NCBI GenBank assembly: GCA_050114795.1
Contig: JASFRS010000109.1
Span: 1-8,117, forward strand
Direction: 5' to 3'
Length of the DNA: 8,117 nucleotides
Source: JASFRS01 sp050114795
GTDB lineage: Bacteria > Pseudomonadota > Alphaproteobacteria > Sphingomonadales > CAKZYD01
The first letter of the stretch is position 1. Every line of letters begins with the position of its first letter. The notes beneath the pieces were generated by a model. It did not search any database, was not told the origin of the DNA, and saw only the letters and a list, made by a program, of their open reading frames with translations. The position numbers and the translations under genes were made by a program. Positions 1 through 7,687 of the stretch are shown here, in pieces.

Positions 1-28
1 AAAACTTAACTGCGAAGAGGAAACATAA

Positions 29-3000
29 ATGAGAGAGTTTAATAGGAAACTCTATCGCACTGCGCTTCATAGAGGCGTTGCGGTTGCATTGATTGGGGGG
101 GGATTTGCATCTCTGTCGGTTCCGGCAAATGCGCAAGTCGCCGATCAAGTGGGAGAACAGGAAGAGGAAGCTGTTGAGCAGATCGTTATTACAGGTTCCA
201 GAATTAAACGGGACGCCTTTTCTTCATCCACGCCGTTGCAAGTCTTGGATGCGGAAGAAGCAAGTCGTTTAGGTGTCACCACCGTTTCAGAGCTGCTGCA
301 GCGCTCTACAACATCAAGCGGCAAACAAATTGACTTTTCCATCAACACCAACGCCGGCAACAGTAATGCGACAGAAGCACCGCCATCTGGTGGCATCGGG
401 TCTTCGAACATTGACTTGCGGGGTTTAGGCCCGGAACGGACATTGGTCCTGGTTAATGGTCGTCGCTTTGGCCTGGCAGGTGCACGTGGCGCCCCCGCTC
501 AACCTGACATCAACCTGTTGCCATTAGGTCTTGTTGAAAATATCGATATTCTGACTGGTGGTTTATCCACAATTTACGGTGCCGATGCTGTGGCCGGTGT
601 TGTTAACGTCAAATTGAAAAGCGATTTCGACGGTATTGACATCTCTGGCGGCGTACGCCTTCCCGAAGCTGGTGGTGGCGAAGTTTATCGCACCTCGCTC
701 GTCGCAGGCGTCAGCAATGACCGCGGCAATATCACACTCGGTTTCGATTATTACACACGTGAACGCGCGTCAGCAGGAAGCCGTGACTTCTCAAGCTGCT
801 TACAGACAATTCAAGATACTGAAAATGGCGAAGTATTCGACTTCTGCCGTAGTGGTTTCTTTGACAATGTTGTCTTGCTGAATGATGGCGGTGGCATTCC
901 GGAAGTTGAAGGCACGCCCTTCATATTCTACACACCGGGATCGACGAACATCAACGTGGCCAATTTCTCCTCTGGTGATGCGCTACCACGCCCAACTGAC
1001 CCAGATGTAGATGGTCAAGGTGCACGTTTCGATGATGGCGCAAATGCCCGCCGCCGCTTTCCTTTCATTGATTTCTACAATGACCAGGATGAACGTCGCG
1101 CAGCAGATCTGATCCGCCCGGAAGAGCGTTTTTCACTTGTCGTGAACGGACATTATGATCTGGATTGGGGACATAATGAGCGCTTCTATTTCGAAGGCTA
1201 TTATTTCAACCGCCAAAACCATGTCATTGCCGCAACTGAACAGGTCTTCCCAACCATTGCGGCCCTTATTCCACAAGAAGAGGTCGATGCTGACGGAAAT
1301 GTTATAGGCCTTGTAACGGATGCCAATGGTGATCCAGTACTCGTCGACAACCCACTGAACCCGTTTGATTATGATGCCACGCCAATTATCACTCTGGAGG
1401 ACGTTCCACAAACCTTTGACGTGGAAGTCCAACAGTTTAGAGCTGTTGCAGGCTTTAGCGGGGACATTGGGACTCAATGGCTTGAAGATCGCAACTGGAG
1501 CTATGACAGCTTCTTCTCTTATGACCGTGGTGTTGGCTATCAATCCCAACCAATCCTTCTTGAGGACCGTTTGATTGAAAGCACTCAAACACTCCGGTTG
1601 GATGCAGACGGCAACGTCAAATGTGGCTTCACTTTACCTGCAAACGGTGTTGGCTTCATCACGCCTAATGAGTGTGTACCCGTCAACTTCTTTGCAGACT
1701 CCATCTACACAGATGGTGAAGGCAAATTTGCTACCGATGCAGAACGTGAGTTCTTAGTCGGAACAAGAACGAACCGTACCGTTACAGAACAGTTTAATGC
1801 TGGCATTAACGCCACTGGCGAATTGTTCGACATTTCAACCGGCGGCCCTGTTGCCGTTGCCTTTGGTGCGGAATGGCGCTTCGACCGCATTGGAACCACA
1901 ACAGACGCCCTTGGCGCAACTGGTGGTAACGCGGCTGAAAACCCAACCACTGAAGGTGCTACAATTGGCAGCCGTTGGATTTATGATCTCTACGGTGAAG
2001 TCAGCATTCCACTGCTGGAAGGTCGTCAATTTGCTGAACTTGTACAACTCGACGGGTCCGTACGTTACACCGAAGAAGAAAACTTCGGGGACGAAATCAC
2101 CTGGCGTGTTGGTGGTATTTATCGCCCTGTCGATTATTTGAGCTTTACAGCGTCTTATAATACCTCTTTCCGTGCACCAAATCTGCGGGAACAATTCCTT
2201 GCTGATCAATTCAATGGTGTCGGTGGCGGTACTGACCCGTGCTTAAGGGACAATATTGATGCCTTAGCACCTGGCGCAACGACAGATCGTATTATTGCCA
2301 ACTGTCTTGCTAGTGGCGCTGATATCACGGTGCTTGGTACAGCGGGTGTCACAACCATTCCTGTGCTTGTCGGTGGTTCCGAAGAACTGCAAGCTGAAAC
2401 ATCCGATTCATTCGTAGCATCTGTCCAACTTACACAACCTTGGACTGATGCATTCAGCTTCGATGTCGCTGTTACATATTATGACATTTCTCTGGAAAAT
2501 ACTGTTGAAGAGTTGGATCCTGAAGTCATTGTCAATCGCTGTTACTCAGGTGAAGTTGGCCTGACTAGCCCGTTCTGCCGCCTTATTGATCGGAACCGGC
2601 CGGGTGCAAACCCAACAGCGAACATCATTAGCCTTATCGACGCGTCCTTCATCAACATTGGCCGGGAAACCAGCAGAGGCATTGATCTTGTAACTCGTTT
2701 CGGGAAAACTTTTGATAATGTCTTTGGTGAAACCCTGGACTTGAATTGGCAAACAAGCTCAACCTACCTCATCGAGCAAGAGCGCCAGGTTTTTGCGGAT
2801 TCTGCAGTCATCGATAATGCGGGTCGGATCGGCAGCCCTGAATGGTTACTCCAATCAACCGTAAATCTGGACTGGAATATCTTCCAATTTACATGGCAGT
2901 CCCGCTTCATCAGCTCTGTTAATGGAATTGAGGATGATGAAGATCCAACACGTGAATTCGGTGATAGCTCCGAAATTCCTGGCACTGTTGAGACTGCAGC

Positions 3001-3214
3001 TGTCGATTATGCCAGCTCACGCGTCTACAACGATGTCTCTTTAACGGCAGATTTTGACACCTATGCAATCACCTTTGGTATCAACAATCTGACCGACCAA
3101 GATCCGCCATTAATCCATAGCGGTTTGAGCGGACAGCGGAACAACGCCGTGACTCAATCAGGTTATGATCTGTTTGGCCGGACGTTCTTCATGAACGCCC
3201 GCGTGCGCTTCTAA
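29..3214 (+). CDS. TonB-dependent outer-membrane receptor (1061 aa)
   Basis: Predicted TonB-dependent receptor, a gated beta-barrel that imports a scarce ligand across the outer membrane using energy from TonB-ExbBD. ATG 29 has GAAGAGG at 14-20 as ribosome binding site. Seen: a signal peptide (basic start, hydrophobic 17-31, cleavage likely after ANA at 35); a TonB box EQIVITGSR at 50-58; a plug at about 61-195 with DLRGLG (129-134), NGRR (143-146), DILTGG and YGADAVAGVVN (183-193); a barrel to the end with RAPN; and a terminal Phe (ARVRF) typical of BAM-recognised proteins. Only about 15 residues separate the signal peptide from the TonB box, so there is no FecA-type signalling domain. There are exactly eight Cys in four close pairs (257/273, 532/549, 738/759, 838/850), probably loop disulfides. 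Acidic turns occur, for example DADGN at 420-424. Eight consecutive G lie in the signal-peptide codons. The gene ends in tandem TAA stops. Family assignment is secure; the substrate is unknown. Confidence 0.96.
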   Translation: MREFNRKLYRTALHRGVAVALIGGGFASLSVPANAQVADQVGEQEEEAVEQIVITGSRIKRDAFSSSTPLQVLDAEEASRLGVTTVSELLQRSTTSSGKQIDFSINTNAGNSNATEAPPSGGIGSSNIDLRGLGPERTLVLVNGRRFGLAGARGAPAQPDINLLPLGLVENIDILTGGLSTIYGADAVAGVVNVKLKSDFDGIDISGGVRLPEAGGGEVYRTSLVAGVSNDRGNITLGFDYYTRERASAGSRDFSSCLQTIQDTENGEVFDFCRSGFFDNVVLLNDGGGIPEVEGTPFIFYTPGSTNINVANFSSGDALPRPTDPDVDGQGARFDDGANARRRFPFIDFYNDQDERRAADLIRPEERFSLVVNGHYDLDWGHNERFYFEGYYFNRQNHVIAATEQVFPTIAALIPQEEVDADGNVIGLVTDANGDPVLVDNPLNPFDYDATPIITLEDVPQTFDVEVQQFRAVAGFSGDIGTQWLEDRNWSYDSFFSYDRGVGYQSQPILLEDRLIESTQTLRLDADGNVKCGFTLPANGVGFITPNECVPVNFFADSIYTDGEGKFATDAEREFLVGTRTNRTVTEQFNAGINATGELFDISTGGPVAVAFGAEWRFDRIGTTTDALGATGGNAAENPTTEGATIGSRWIYDLYGEVSIPLLEGRQFAELVQLDGSVRYTEEENFGDEITWRVGGIYRPVDYLSFTASYNTSFRAPNLREQFLADQFNGVGGGTDPCLRDNIDALAPGATTDRIIANCLASGADITVLGTAGVTTIPVLVGGSEELQAETSDSFVASVQLTQPWTDAFSFDVAVTYYDISLENTVEELDPEVIVNRCYSGEVGLTSPFCRLIDRNRPGANPTANIISLIDASFINIGRETSRGIDLVTRFGKTFDNVFGETLDLNWQTSSTYLIEQERQVFADSAVIDNAGRIGSPEWLLQSTVNLDWNIFQFTWQSRFISSVNGIEDDEDPTREFGDSSEIPGTVETAAVDYASSRVYNDVSLTADFDTYAITFGINNLTDQDPPLIHSGLSGQRNNAVTQSGYDLFGRTFFMNARVRF
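95..102 (+). repeat. Run of eight G in the signal-peptide codons of the first receptor
   Basis: Eight consecutive G are read as GGG GGG GGA (Gly-Gly-Gly) within the hydrophobic core of the signal peptide. Losing one G would shift the frame to a TAG at 270-272, and gaining one G would lead to a TGA at 175-177. Either change would abolish the receptor. The tract is directly visible; its instability is inference. Confidence 0.9.
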
Positions 3215-3222
3215 TAAAAATT

Positions 3223-3256
3223 TGGCGGGGCCTAATGGCCCCGCCATTCCTTCTTT
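3223..3256. terminator. Intrinsic terminator shared by the convergent receptor and small-protein genes
   Basis: A GGCGGGGCC / GGCCCCGCC stem (3224-3232 with 3237-3245, plus a T-A closing pair) encloses a TAAT tetraloop nine bases after the receptor stop. On the plus strand it is followed by a pyrimidine-rich stretch ending in TTT. On the minus strand it is followed by AAATTTTTATT. The geometry suits termination of both converging genes and looks somewhat better on the minus strand. Confidence 0.85.
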
Positions 3257-3270
3257 AGCAAATCCAAATT

Positions 3271-3858
3271 TTACTTAATACGCTTTACCACCGTTCGGCC
3301 ACGCGCCCCATCAATTCTAAGTCTATAGCCACCAAAAGATGACTTTTGAATCTCAGCTACTGCACCTTGGCCTGGGACTCTTTTAATTCGGCTTTTTTCT
3401 GTTGACTGCCAGACTTGGCCATTTTCCAAAGTGACTGTGAGCTTTCCATAGAGGTCATATTTGAATGACGCAATTTTAGACGTCAGCTTCTCTGGTTCCG
3501 CAGCTTCAAGACCCTGTTCGCGACGCTCCTGATTTCGCACAACTGCAGATTTACCAAAGTCATCCTGCTTATTCGACCTAGCACTCGAACTACTGTTCAC
3601 CTGAGGCTTTGCTTGAGTGGGTGTTTGAGGCTTTGTTTCAGGCTCAAGTCGGGCCTCTGCATTCGCGATTTTCCTAGCATTAACCAAAGCCTTATCGAAG
3701 CATTCCACACGTACCAAAGCGTCTTCTATAACCGCGCACCCCTCGAAAGGAGCAAGAATATTATCTTGTTGGGCCTGGGCACTTGTACCCCATGCTCCCA
3801 AAATTGATGCCCCTAGAAGAGCTAAGGCCCTGGTTTTTGTCTTTGTTATCATTGTCAT
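3271..3858 (-). CDS. Small secreted protein of unknown function, Cys-pair plus NGQ-W C-terminal domain (195 aa)
   Basis: Predicted exported, probably periplasmic, protein of unknown function. The start chosen is ATG 3858; GGAA lies six bases upstream, and an ATG two codons on (3852) is also possible. The frame stays open to a GTG at 3894, but that would put charged residues before the signal peptide. Seen: a signal peptide with cleavage likely after AQA at 29; an N-terminal motif FEGC..IED..VRVECFD with Cys41 and Cys53 (Cx11C); a Pro/Gln/Ser-rich charged linker at about 75-110; and a C-terminal domain at 128-195 with YGKLTVTLENGQVWQ, FGGYRLRID and final VKRIK. From memory, similar uncharacterised alphaproteobacterial proteins combine a C..I.D..RL.C(Y/F)D start with a TLDNGQ.W tail. 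By hand alignment its last 68 residues share about 26 identities, without gaps, with the divergent neighbour, so the two are paralogues. It converges on the first receptor. The tail may fold as a small beta barrel, which is inference. Confidence 0.85.
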   Translation of the reverse strand: MTMITKTKTRALALLGASILGAWGTSAQAQQDNILAPFEGCAVIEDALVRVECFDKALVNARKIANAEARLEPETKPQTPTQAKPQVNSSSSARSNKQDDFGKSAVVRNQERREQGLEAAEPEKLTSKIASFKYDLYGKLTVTLENGQVWQSTEKSRIKRVPGQGAVAEIQKSSFGGYRLRIDGARGRTVVKRIK

Positions 3859-3978
3859 CTCATATTCCGTTTTACGGCTGCCACAAATACACACGCATGC
3901 GCATCTTAAAGCTCATTGCGAGGGAAATAAACCTAGCTTTGAGGGACGAAGTGGAGCGGGAAAATAGTCTCTTCAAAG

Positions 3979-4000
3979 CCACATGTAGATTGCAATGTGG
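3979..4000. promoter_or_regulatory. 22-bp inverted repeat, possible operator
   Basis: CCACAT (3979-3984) and ATGTGG (3995-4000) are perfect inverted arms separated by ten bases, so the arm centres sit 16 bp apart, roughly one and a half helical turns. The repeat overlaps the proposed -35 element of the rightward gene, a position where a dimeric repressor could act. Six-base arms can arise by chance, so the role is speculative. Confidence 0.35.
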
Positions 4001-4017
4001 TTCATCTGCATTATCAT
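3990..4017 (+). promoter_or_regulatory. Candidate sigma70-type promoter for the rightward small-protein gene
   Basis: TTGCAA (3990-3995) and TATCAT (4012-4017) are separated by 16 bases. Each is close to the consensus -35 and -10 hexamers. Transcription would begin near 4024, leaving a short leader before the start codon at 4047. This is a by-eye match only. Confidence 0.35.
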
Positions 4018-4046
4018 GAATCCCTAATTCATTATTGGGGGATATG

Positions 4047-4601
4047 ATGAAATTCTATTTTTATTTTGCACCGGCCTTTTTGTCATTAATAGCTTTTCCC
4101 GCTGTGAGTGTGGCTCAAAACGATCTTCTTTATGACCTAGAAACATGCCGCGGGATTGAGAATCGTAATTCCCGGCTGGATTGCTTCGAAGCCCATTTGG
4201 ACCGCGCTATTGAAGAACGGTCCAATCAAAAAGCAAGACAAGAAAAAGCAGATATCAAAGCCAAAAAACTGGCCAAAGAGAATTATGGCTTACCTGATAG
4301 AATGGCTGAAGACGCCATTACCGAGACCGTTGGCAACCCTGATGAAGCGATGCGTGCCTATGCCGCTGTCAAAACAACCGACGCGTTGGATGCGAAGATC
4401 GCAGGGGCAAAGAAAAATGCCATTGGGAAGTGGATCATCACTCTTGATAACGGCCAAATCTGGCACGAAACCAGCGCAAGCGGCTTTATAGGCAAAGTCA
4501 AAGTGGATCAGACTGCACGTATCAAACATGGAAAATTTGGCGGATTTCGCATGTATCTTGATGACAAGAAAAGACCTTTGGCAGTCAAACGCATCAAATG
4601 A
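4047..4601 (+). CDS. Small secreted protein of unknown function, paralogue of the divergent neighbour (184 aa)
   Basis: Predicted exported protein of the same unnamed family as the gene at 3271-3858. The start chosen is ATG 4047 because the GGGGGA at 4037-4042 is then well spaced. ATG 4044 would be too close to it, and the frame's TTG at 4035 lies upstream of it. Seen: a short aromatic-rich signal peptide, cleavage likely after SVA at 23; LETCRGIENRNSRLDCFE with Cys34 and Cys46 (the same Cx11C spacing as the paralogue); a highly charged Lys/Glu/Arg segment at about 50-80 that probably forms a helix or coiled coil; and a C-terminal domain at 117-184 with GKWIITLDNGQIWH, FGGFRMYLDD and final VKRIK. 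The linker differs entirely from the paralogue's Pro/Gln/Ser linker, so only the two ends are conserved. It converges on the second receptor across a shared terminator. No enzymatic motif is visible. A periplasmic or envelope-associated role is inferred from the signal peptide only. Confidence 0.87.
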   Translation: MKFYFYFAPAFLSLIAFPAVSVAQNDLLYDLETCRGIENRNSRLDCFEAHLDRAIEERSNQKARQEKADIKAKKLAKENYGLPDRMAEDAITETVGNPDEAMRAYAAVKTTDALDAKIAGAKKNAIGKWIITLDNGQIWHETSASGFIGKVKVDQTARIKHGKFGGFRMYLDDKKRPLAVKRIK

Positions 4602-4604
4602 AAA

Positions 4605-4633
4605 AAGGGGGCCTTAGCCCCCTTCTCTTTTTT
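4605..4633. terminator. Intrinsic terminator shared by the small-protein gene and the second receptor
   Basis: The stem AAGGGGGC (4605-4612) pairs with GCCCCCTT (4617-4624) around a CTTA loop, just after the TGA at 4599-4601. A T6 tract at 4628-4633 follows on the plus strand. On the minus strand the A-run at 4601-4606 provides TTTTTT. It therefore fits termination of both converging genes. Confidence 0.88.
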
Positions 4634-4647
4634 AATCTCATTCCACT

Positions 4648-7600
4648 TTAGAAGCGGAAACGTGCACCGGCATAAAGCTTACGGCCCAAGTCATTATAGA
4701 CATCGGCTGCCGTGTCATGACCGGTAATGTTAAATGACGTACCTGACAAAATCGCTGGAGCATCATTCCCCAAGACATTATCGACACCGACATAGACATC
4801 GACATTTTCTGTGAGTGTATAATTCACATTCAAGTCCAGGTAGAATTCAGCACCTACCGTGATGTCGTTAGGCTCCAGATCGAATGCAGCCAAGAACTGA
4901 TCATCTTCTGCAGACTTGCCAATATAAGTACCTGTCAAGTTGAGTCGCAGATCATCTACGGTGTAACGCAGGTTACTTGTAAATTTATTATCAGCCGTTC
5001 CAATTTCACCAGCAAATGGATCCCGTTCCGCGCCGGGAACAGGAATGCTATAGCCTTCAAACAGATGCGTGTAGGAGATTTTTGCATCCAATGCCCCGCT
5101 GAAGGACCCAAGGAAATCAACATCCGTTGAGTAGGTTGCTGTGACATCAATACCTTCGACTTGCAAGCCACCTGAGTTGAACAATTGCGCATCCACAAAT
5201 TCAATTGAGCCAGCACTATTCACCGCTGTTGACGTCGGACGCCGGGTGATCAGGTCACAGAATTCCGTGACATTGAAATTATAGCATTGATCCAAAATGA
5301 ACTGCCTTGGCGGCTGGGTGATCGCATCTTCAACCTTAATGTCGAAATAGTCGATCGTGAATGTAAAGCCACTCAAGGCTTCAATTGATGTCGGTGTAAT
5401 AACGGCGCCAATTGTAATGGATTCACTCTTTTCTTCGCCCAAATCAGGGTTGCCGCTGTTAAAGCCTGAAATTCCCTGTGTATCTGGCTGAGTTAATGTG
5501 AAGACACCGCCATTATTTGCGATATTGTCAAGCACACCCGCTGATGCCCGACAGACATCACCTAATGTGCCACCACCGCTGGCCATGACACCTTCACAAG
5601 GGTCAGACAGACCCGGAGGGAAAGTTTGGGATGGTCCAGTGAACAACTCACCAACATTTGGTGCGCGTACCGATTCCGCATATGTGGCGCGGAAGCGGAT
5701 ATCTTCGATTGGTGCCCATTCTGCATTGATATTCCAACTTGTTACAGTACCAACCGTGGAATAGTCAGCAACACGAACCGCACCACCAACAGCTAGAATT
5801 TCAGCCATGGGTAAATCAGACAACAGCGGCACACGAGCTTCGAAGTAACCTTCGATTACGTCAAACTCGCCACTGGTATCAGGCAACGCATTACCTGCAT
5901 TCAAACCAGCATTGGTCAAAGCATCCAATTCTTCGACACTGGTTTCCTTACGATATTCAAAACCAGCGGCAGCAGCAACGGCACCGCCCGGTAGCTCAAA
6001 GAGATCGCCGTTGATATTACCGTTTACAACATATTGGTTGATATTAGTCTGGAAGGACTGGCCAGCTTCCAAATATCCAAGCGCTTCTTCCGTAATAGAA
6101 TTTACGCCAAAGATATTAACTGGAATACAACCTTGCTCACGTGCTGTGGGGTCCGCACAAACGACATCATCCGTTTGACCATCGTTATCCTCGTCATTTA
6201 CGTCAAGCACGCCTTTAAATGCTTCACGGAAACTGACAACATTAGGCTGACCTGTAGAAAATTGATTTTCTTTAGTCGTGCCATAGTTATAGCTGAGATC
6301 CCAGTTGAAACGATCCTCCATGACAGTCCCGTTCAACCCGACGACAAAACGATATGTGTCGCGGCTCGTACCACCTTGGCGTGGGCCAAATTCGACAATA
6401 CGACGAATAAAACCAATATCACGCAAGCCATCACCGTCTGTATCTGTAGAAGCTGCCACGATTTCATCTGGCACAATCGGGTTGACGAAAAGCACGCCAC
6501 CTATATCCGTTTCAATCGGAACACGTCCGCCGGAATCTGGATAAACATCTTCTGAAGAAAAGAAGAATGGCTCAATCTGCCGGCTTGACGACGTAGAGCT
6601 ATATGTACCCTCCATGAAAACAGTGACATTTTCCGTCAGGTCATAATGACCACGTGCAGCAAACAGATAACGTTCTACCGGAACAGCTAATGTGCGGAAT
6701 GCTTGTCGGTTAAAGCCATCCGGTCCGATTTCCTGACCGGCGAAGGCCCCGCAGGTGTCGGGAGCTATACCCCCGTTCGTTGAGAAACATGGGCGCAAAA
6801 CACCATTTGCATCATAGGTAAAATCATCTCCGGAACCACCCGTACCAGCAACATCAAAGCGGCCTTGAGGCGGACCTGAAGAGAAAAACGGCTCACTTTC
6901 AACGCCGAAGTCCGCAGGATCGCCTGTGAACCGGAACAGCGAGAAGTCATCCACTTGCGTATTTTCACGTTGTGACGACAACACACCTGTTTGATCAGTA
7001 TAGCCCAGATGCACCATGATATTACCACGGTCATCATCAAAGTTTCCACCCATGGTCAAATCAGCTTGGAAGGTCTTATCATCCCAGTGGTCGGTCAGGC
7101 CGTATTGAACACCAGCTTCAACACCCTCAAAGTCATCTTTATAGATGAAGTTAACAACACCTGAGATAGCATCAGAGCCATAAAGAGAAGATGCACCACC
7201 TGTTAGAATATCGACACGCTCAACGAATTGAGACGGAATCATATTCAAATCCACAATTGAAGACCCGGGCAAGCCGGAGACGACACGGCGACCATTGATC
7301 AAAACCAATGTCCGGTCCGATCCAAGGTCGCGCAAATCAACCGTGGCAACACCTGTGCCGGATGTCAAAAACGCAGAATTGGTACGACTTAAAGCTGGTG
7401 TACCAAACGCCGGGTTTTCCAGAAGCAGCTCCTGGATGTTTGTTGCGCCCGAAATATCAATATCATCAGCCCCGATGATTTGAACGGGAGCTACAGCCTC
7501 CGTCGGCGAAATACCAAGCCTGGAACCCGTGACGATAATTTGCTCTATTTCGTCGGCCGCTTCCTGCTCTTGTTCTTGTGCAAGAGCCGTCGACGTCATG

Positions 7601-7674
7601 GCCATCGAAACAAGAAGCGTCGCAGCACTTCCTTTCAAGCCATTTAAATAGTTCTGTTTATTCAGAATAAACAC
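4648..7674 (-). CDS. TonB-dependent outer-membrane receptor (1008 aa, GTG start)
   Basis: Predicted TonB-dependent receptor importing an unknown ligand through the outer membrane. GTG 7674 is chosen because GGAGGAA (7681-7687) lies six bases upstream and the product then begins with a clean signal peptide, cleavage likely after ALA at 32. The frame continues to a TTG at 7776 through ATG codons lacking good ribosome sites. Seen: TonB box EQIIVTGSR at 44-52; plug to about 180 with DLRDLG (113-118), NGRR (127-130), DILTGG and YGSDAISGVVN (165-175); a barrel with RAPN; and terminal Phe (ARFRF). There is no signalling domain. Exactly eight Cys fall in four pairs at positions matching the first receptor, including a C(I/V)PVN segment in both. 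Two acidic loops resemble calcium-binding turns: D411-D413-D415 (DTDGDG) and D494-D496-D498 (DEDNDG). The two receptors look only distantly alike by eye, so they probably have different ligands. Family assignment is secure; the substrate is not determinable. Confidence 0.95.
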   Translation of the reverse strand: MFILNKQNYLNGLKGSAATLLVSMAMTSTALAQEQEQEAADEIEQIIVTGSRLGISPTEAVAPVQIIGADDIDISGATNIQELLLENPAFGTPALSRTNSAFLTSGTGVATVDLRDLGSDRTLVLINGRRVVSGLPGSSIVDLNMIPSQFVERVDILTGGASSLYGSDAISGVVNFIYKDDFEGVEAGVQYGLTDHWDDKTFQADLTMGGNFDDDRGNIMVHLGYTDQTGVLSSQRENTQVDDFSLFRFTGDPADFGVESEPFFSSGPPQGRFDVAGTGGSGDDFTYDANGVLRPCFSTNGGIAPDTCGAFAGQEIGPDGFNRQAFRTLAVPVERYLFAARGHYDLTENVTVFMEGTYSSTSSSRQIEPFFFSSEDVYPDSGGRVPIETDIGGVLFVNPIVPDEIVAASTDTDGDGLRDIGFIRRIVEFGPRQGGTSRDTYRFVVGLNGTVMEDRFNWDLSYNYGTTKENQFSTGQPNVVSFREAFKGVLDVNDEDNDGQTDDVVCADPTAREQGCIPVNIFGVNSITEEALGYLEAGQSFQTNINQYVVNGNINGDLFELPGGAVAAAAGFEYRKETSVEELDALTNAGLNAGNALPDTSGEFDVIEGYFEARVPLLSDLPMAEILAVGGAVRVADYSTVGTVTSWNINAEWAPIEDIRFRATYAESVRAPNVGELFTGPSQTFPPGLSDPCEGVMASGGGTLGDVCRASAGVLDNIANNGGVFTLTQPDTQGISGFNSGNPDLGEEKSESITIGAVITPTSIEALSGFTFTIDYFDIKVEDAITQPPRQFILDQCYNFNVTEFCDLITRRPTSTAVNSAGSIEFVDAQLFNSGGLQVEGIDVTATYSTDVDFLGSFSGALDAKISYTHLFEGYSIPVPGAERDPFAGEIGTADNKFTSNLRYTVDDLRLNLTGTYIGKSAEDDQFLAAFDLEPNDITVGAEFYLDLNVNYTLTENVDVYVGVDNVLGNDAPAILSGTSFNITGHDTAADVYNDLGRKLYAGARFRF

Positions 7675-7680
7675 GACAAT

Positions 7681-7687
7681 TTCCTCC
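7681..7687 (-). promoter_or_regulatory. Strong Shine-Dalgarno site deciding a GTG start
   Basis: The minus strand reads GGAGGAA, six bases before the GTG at 7674. The upstream in-frame ATG overlaps this very sequence (ATGGAGGAA), so starting there would place the ribosome site inside the coding region. This decides the start of the second receptor. Confidence 0.82.

Larger units (their letters stand above)
3859..4046. promoter_or_regulatory. Divergent control region between the two small secreted-protein genes
   Basis: These 188 bases separate two paralogous genes transcribed away from each other, so both promoters must lie here. An inverted repeat at 3979-4000 and a sigma70-like promoter for the rightward gene are listed separately. 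The leftward gene has no convincing -35/-10 pair. Its upstream part contains overlapping short palindromes GCATGC (3895-3900) and ATGCGCAT (3897-3904). An open frame at 3783-4019 crosses the region, but it overlaps the leftward gene's start antisense and is not credible as a gene. Confidence 0.6.

Noticed and set aside
1133..1588. Minus-strand open frame of 151 codons inside the first receptor
   Set aside because: Shadow of the receptor reading frame. The receptor frame carries clear family motifs and the antisense product shows none.
3850..3858. N-terminal MTMITK of the leftward small protein resembles the start of LacZ, hinting at vector sequence
   Set aside because: The codons differ from lacZ (ACA, ATA, AAG), the similarity stops after six residues, and the surrounding DNA is native-looking and continuous with the gene.
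3783..4019. Plus-strand open frame of 78 codons over the start of the leftward small gene and the divergent region
   Set aside because: It is antisense to a well-supported signal-peptide gene, has no convincing ribosome site and no recognisable protein pattern.
6034..6555. Plus-strand open frame of 173 codons inside the second receptor
   Set aside because: Antisense shadow. Its length reflects the codon use of the receptor, and no ribosome site or domain is visible.
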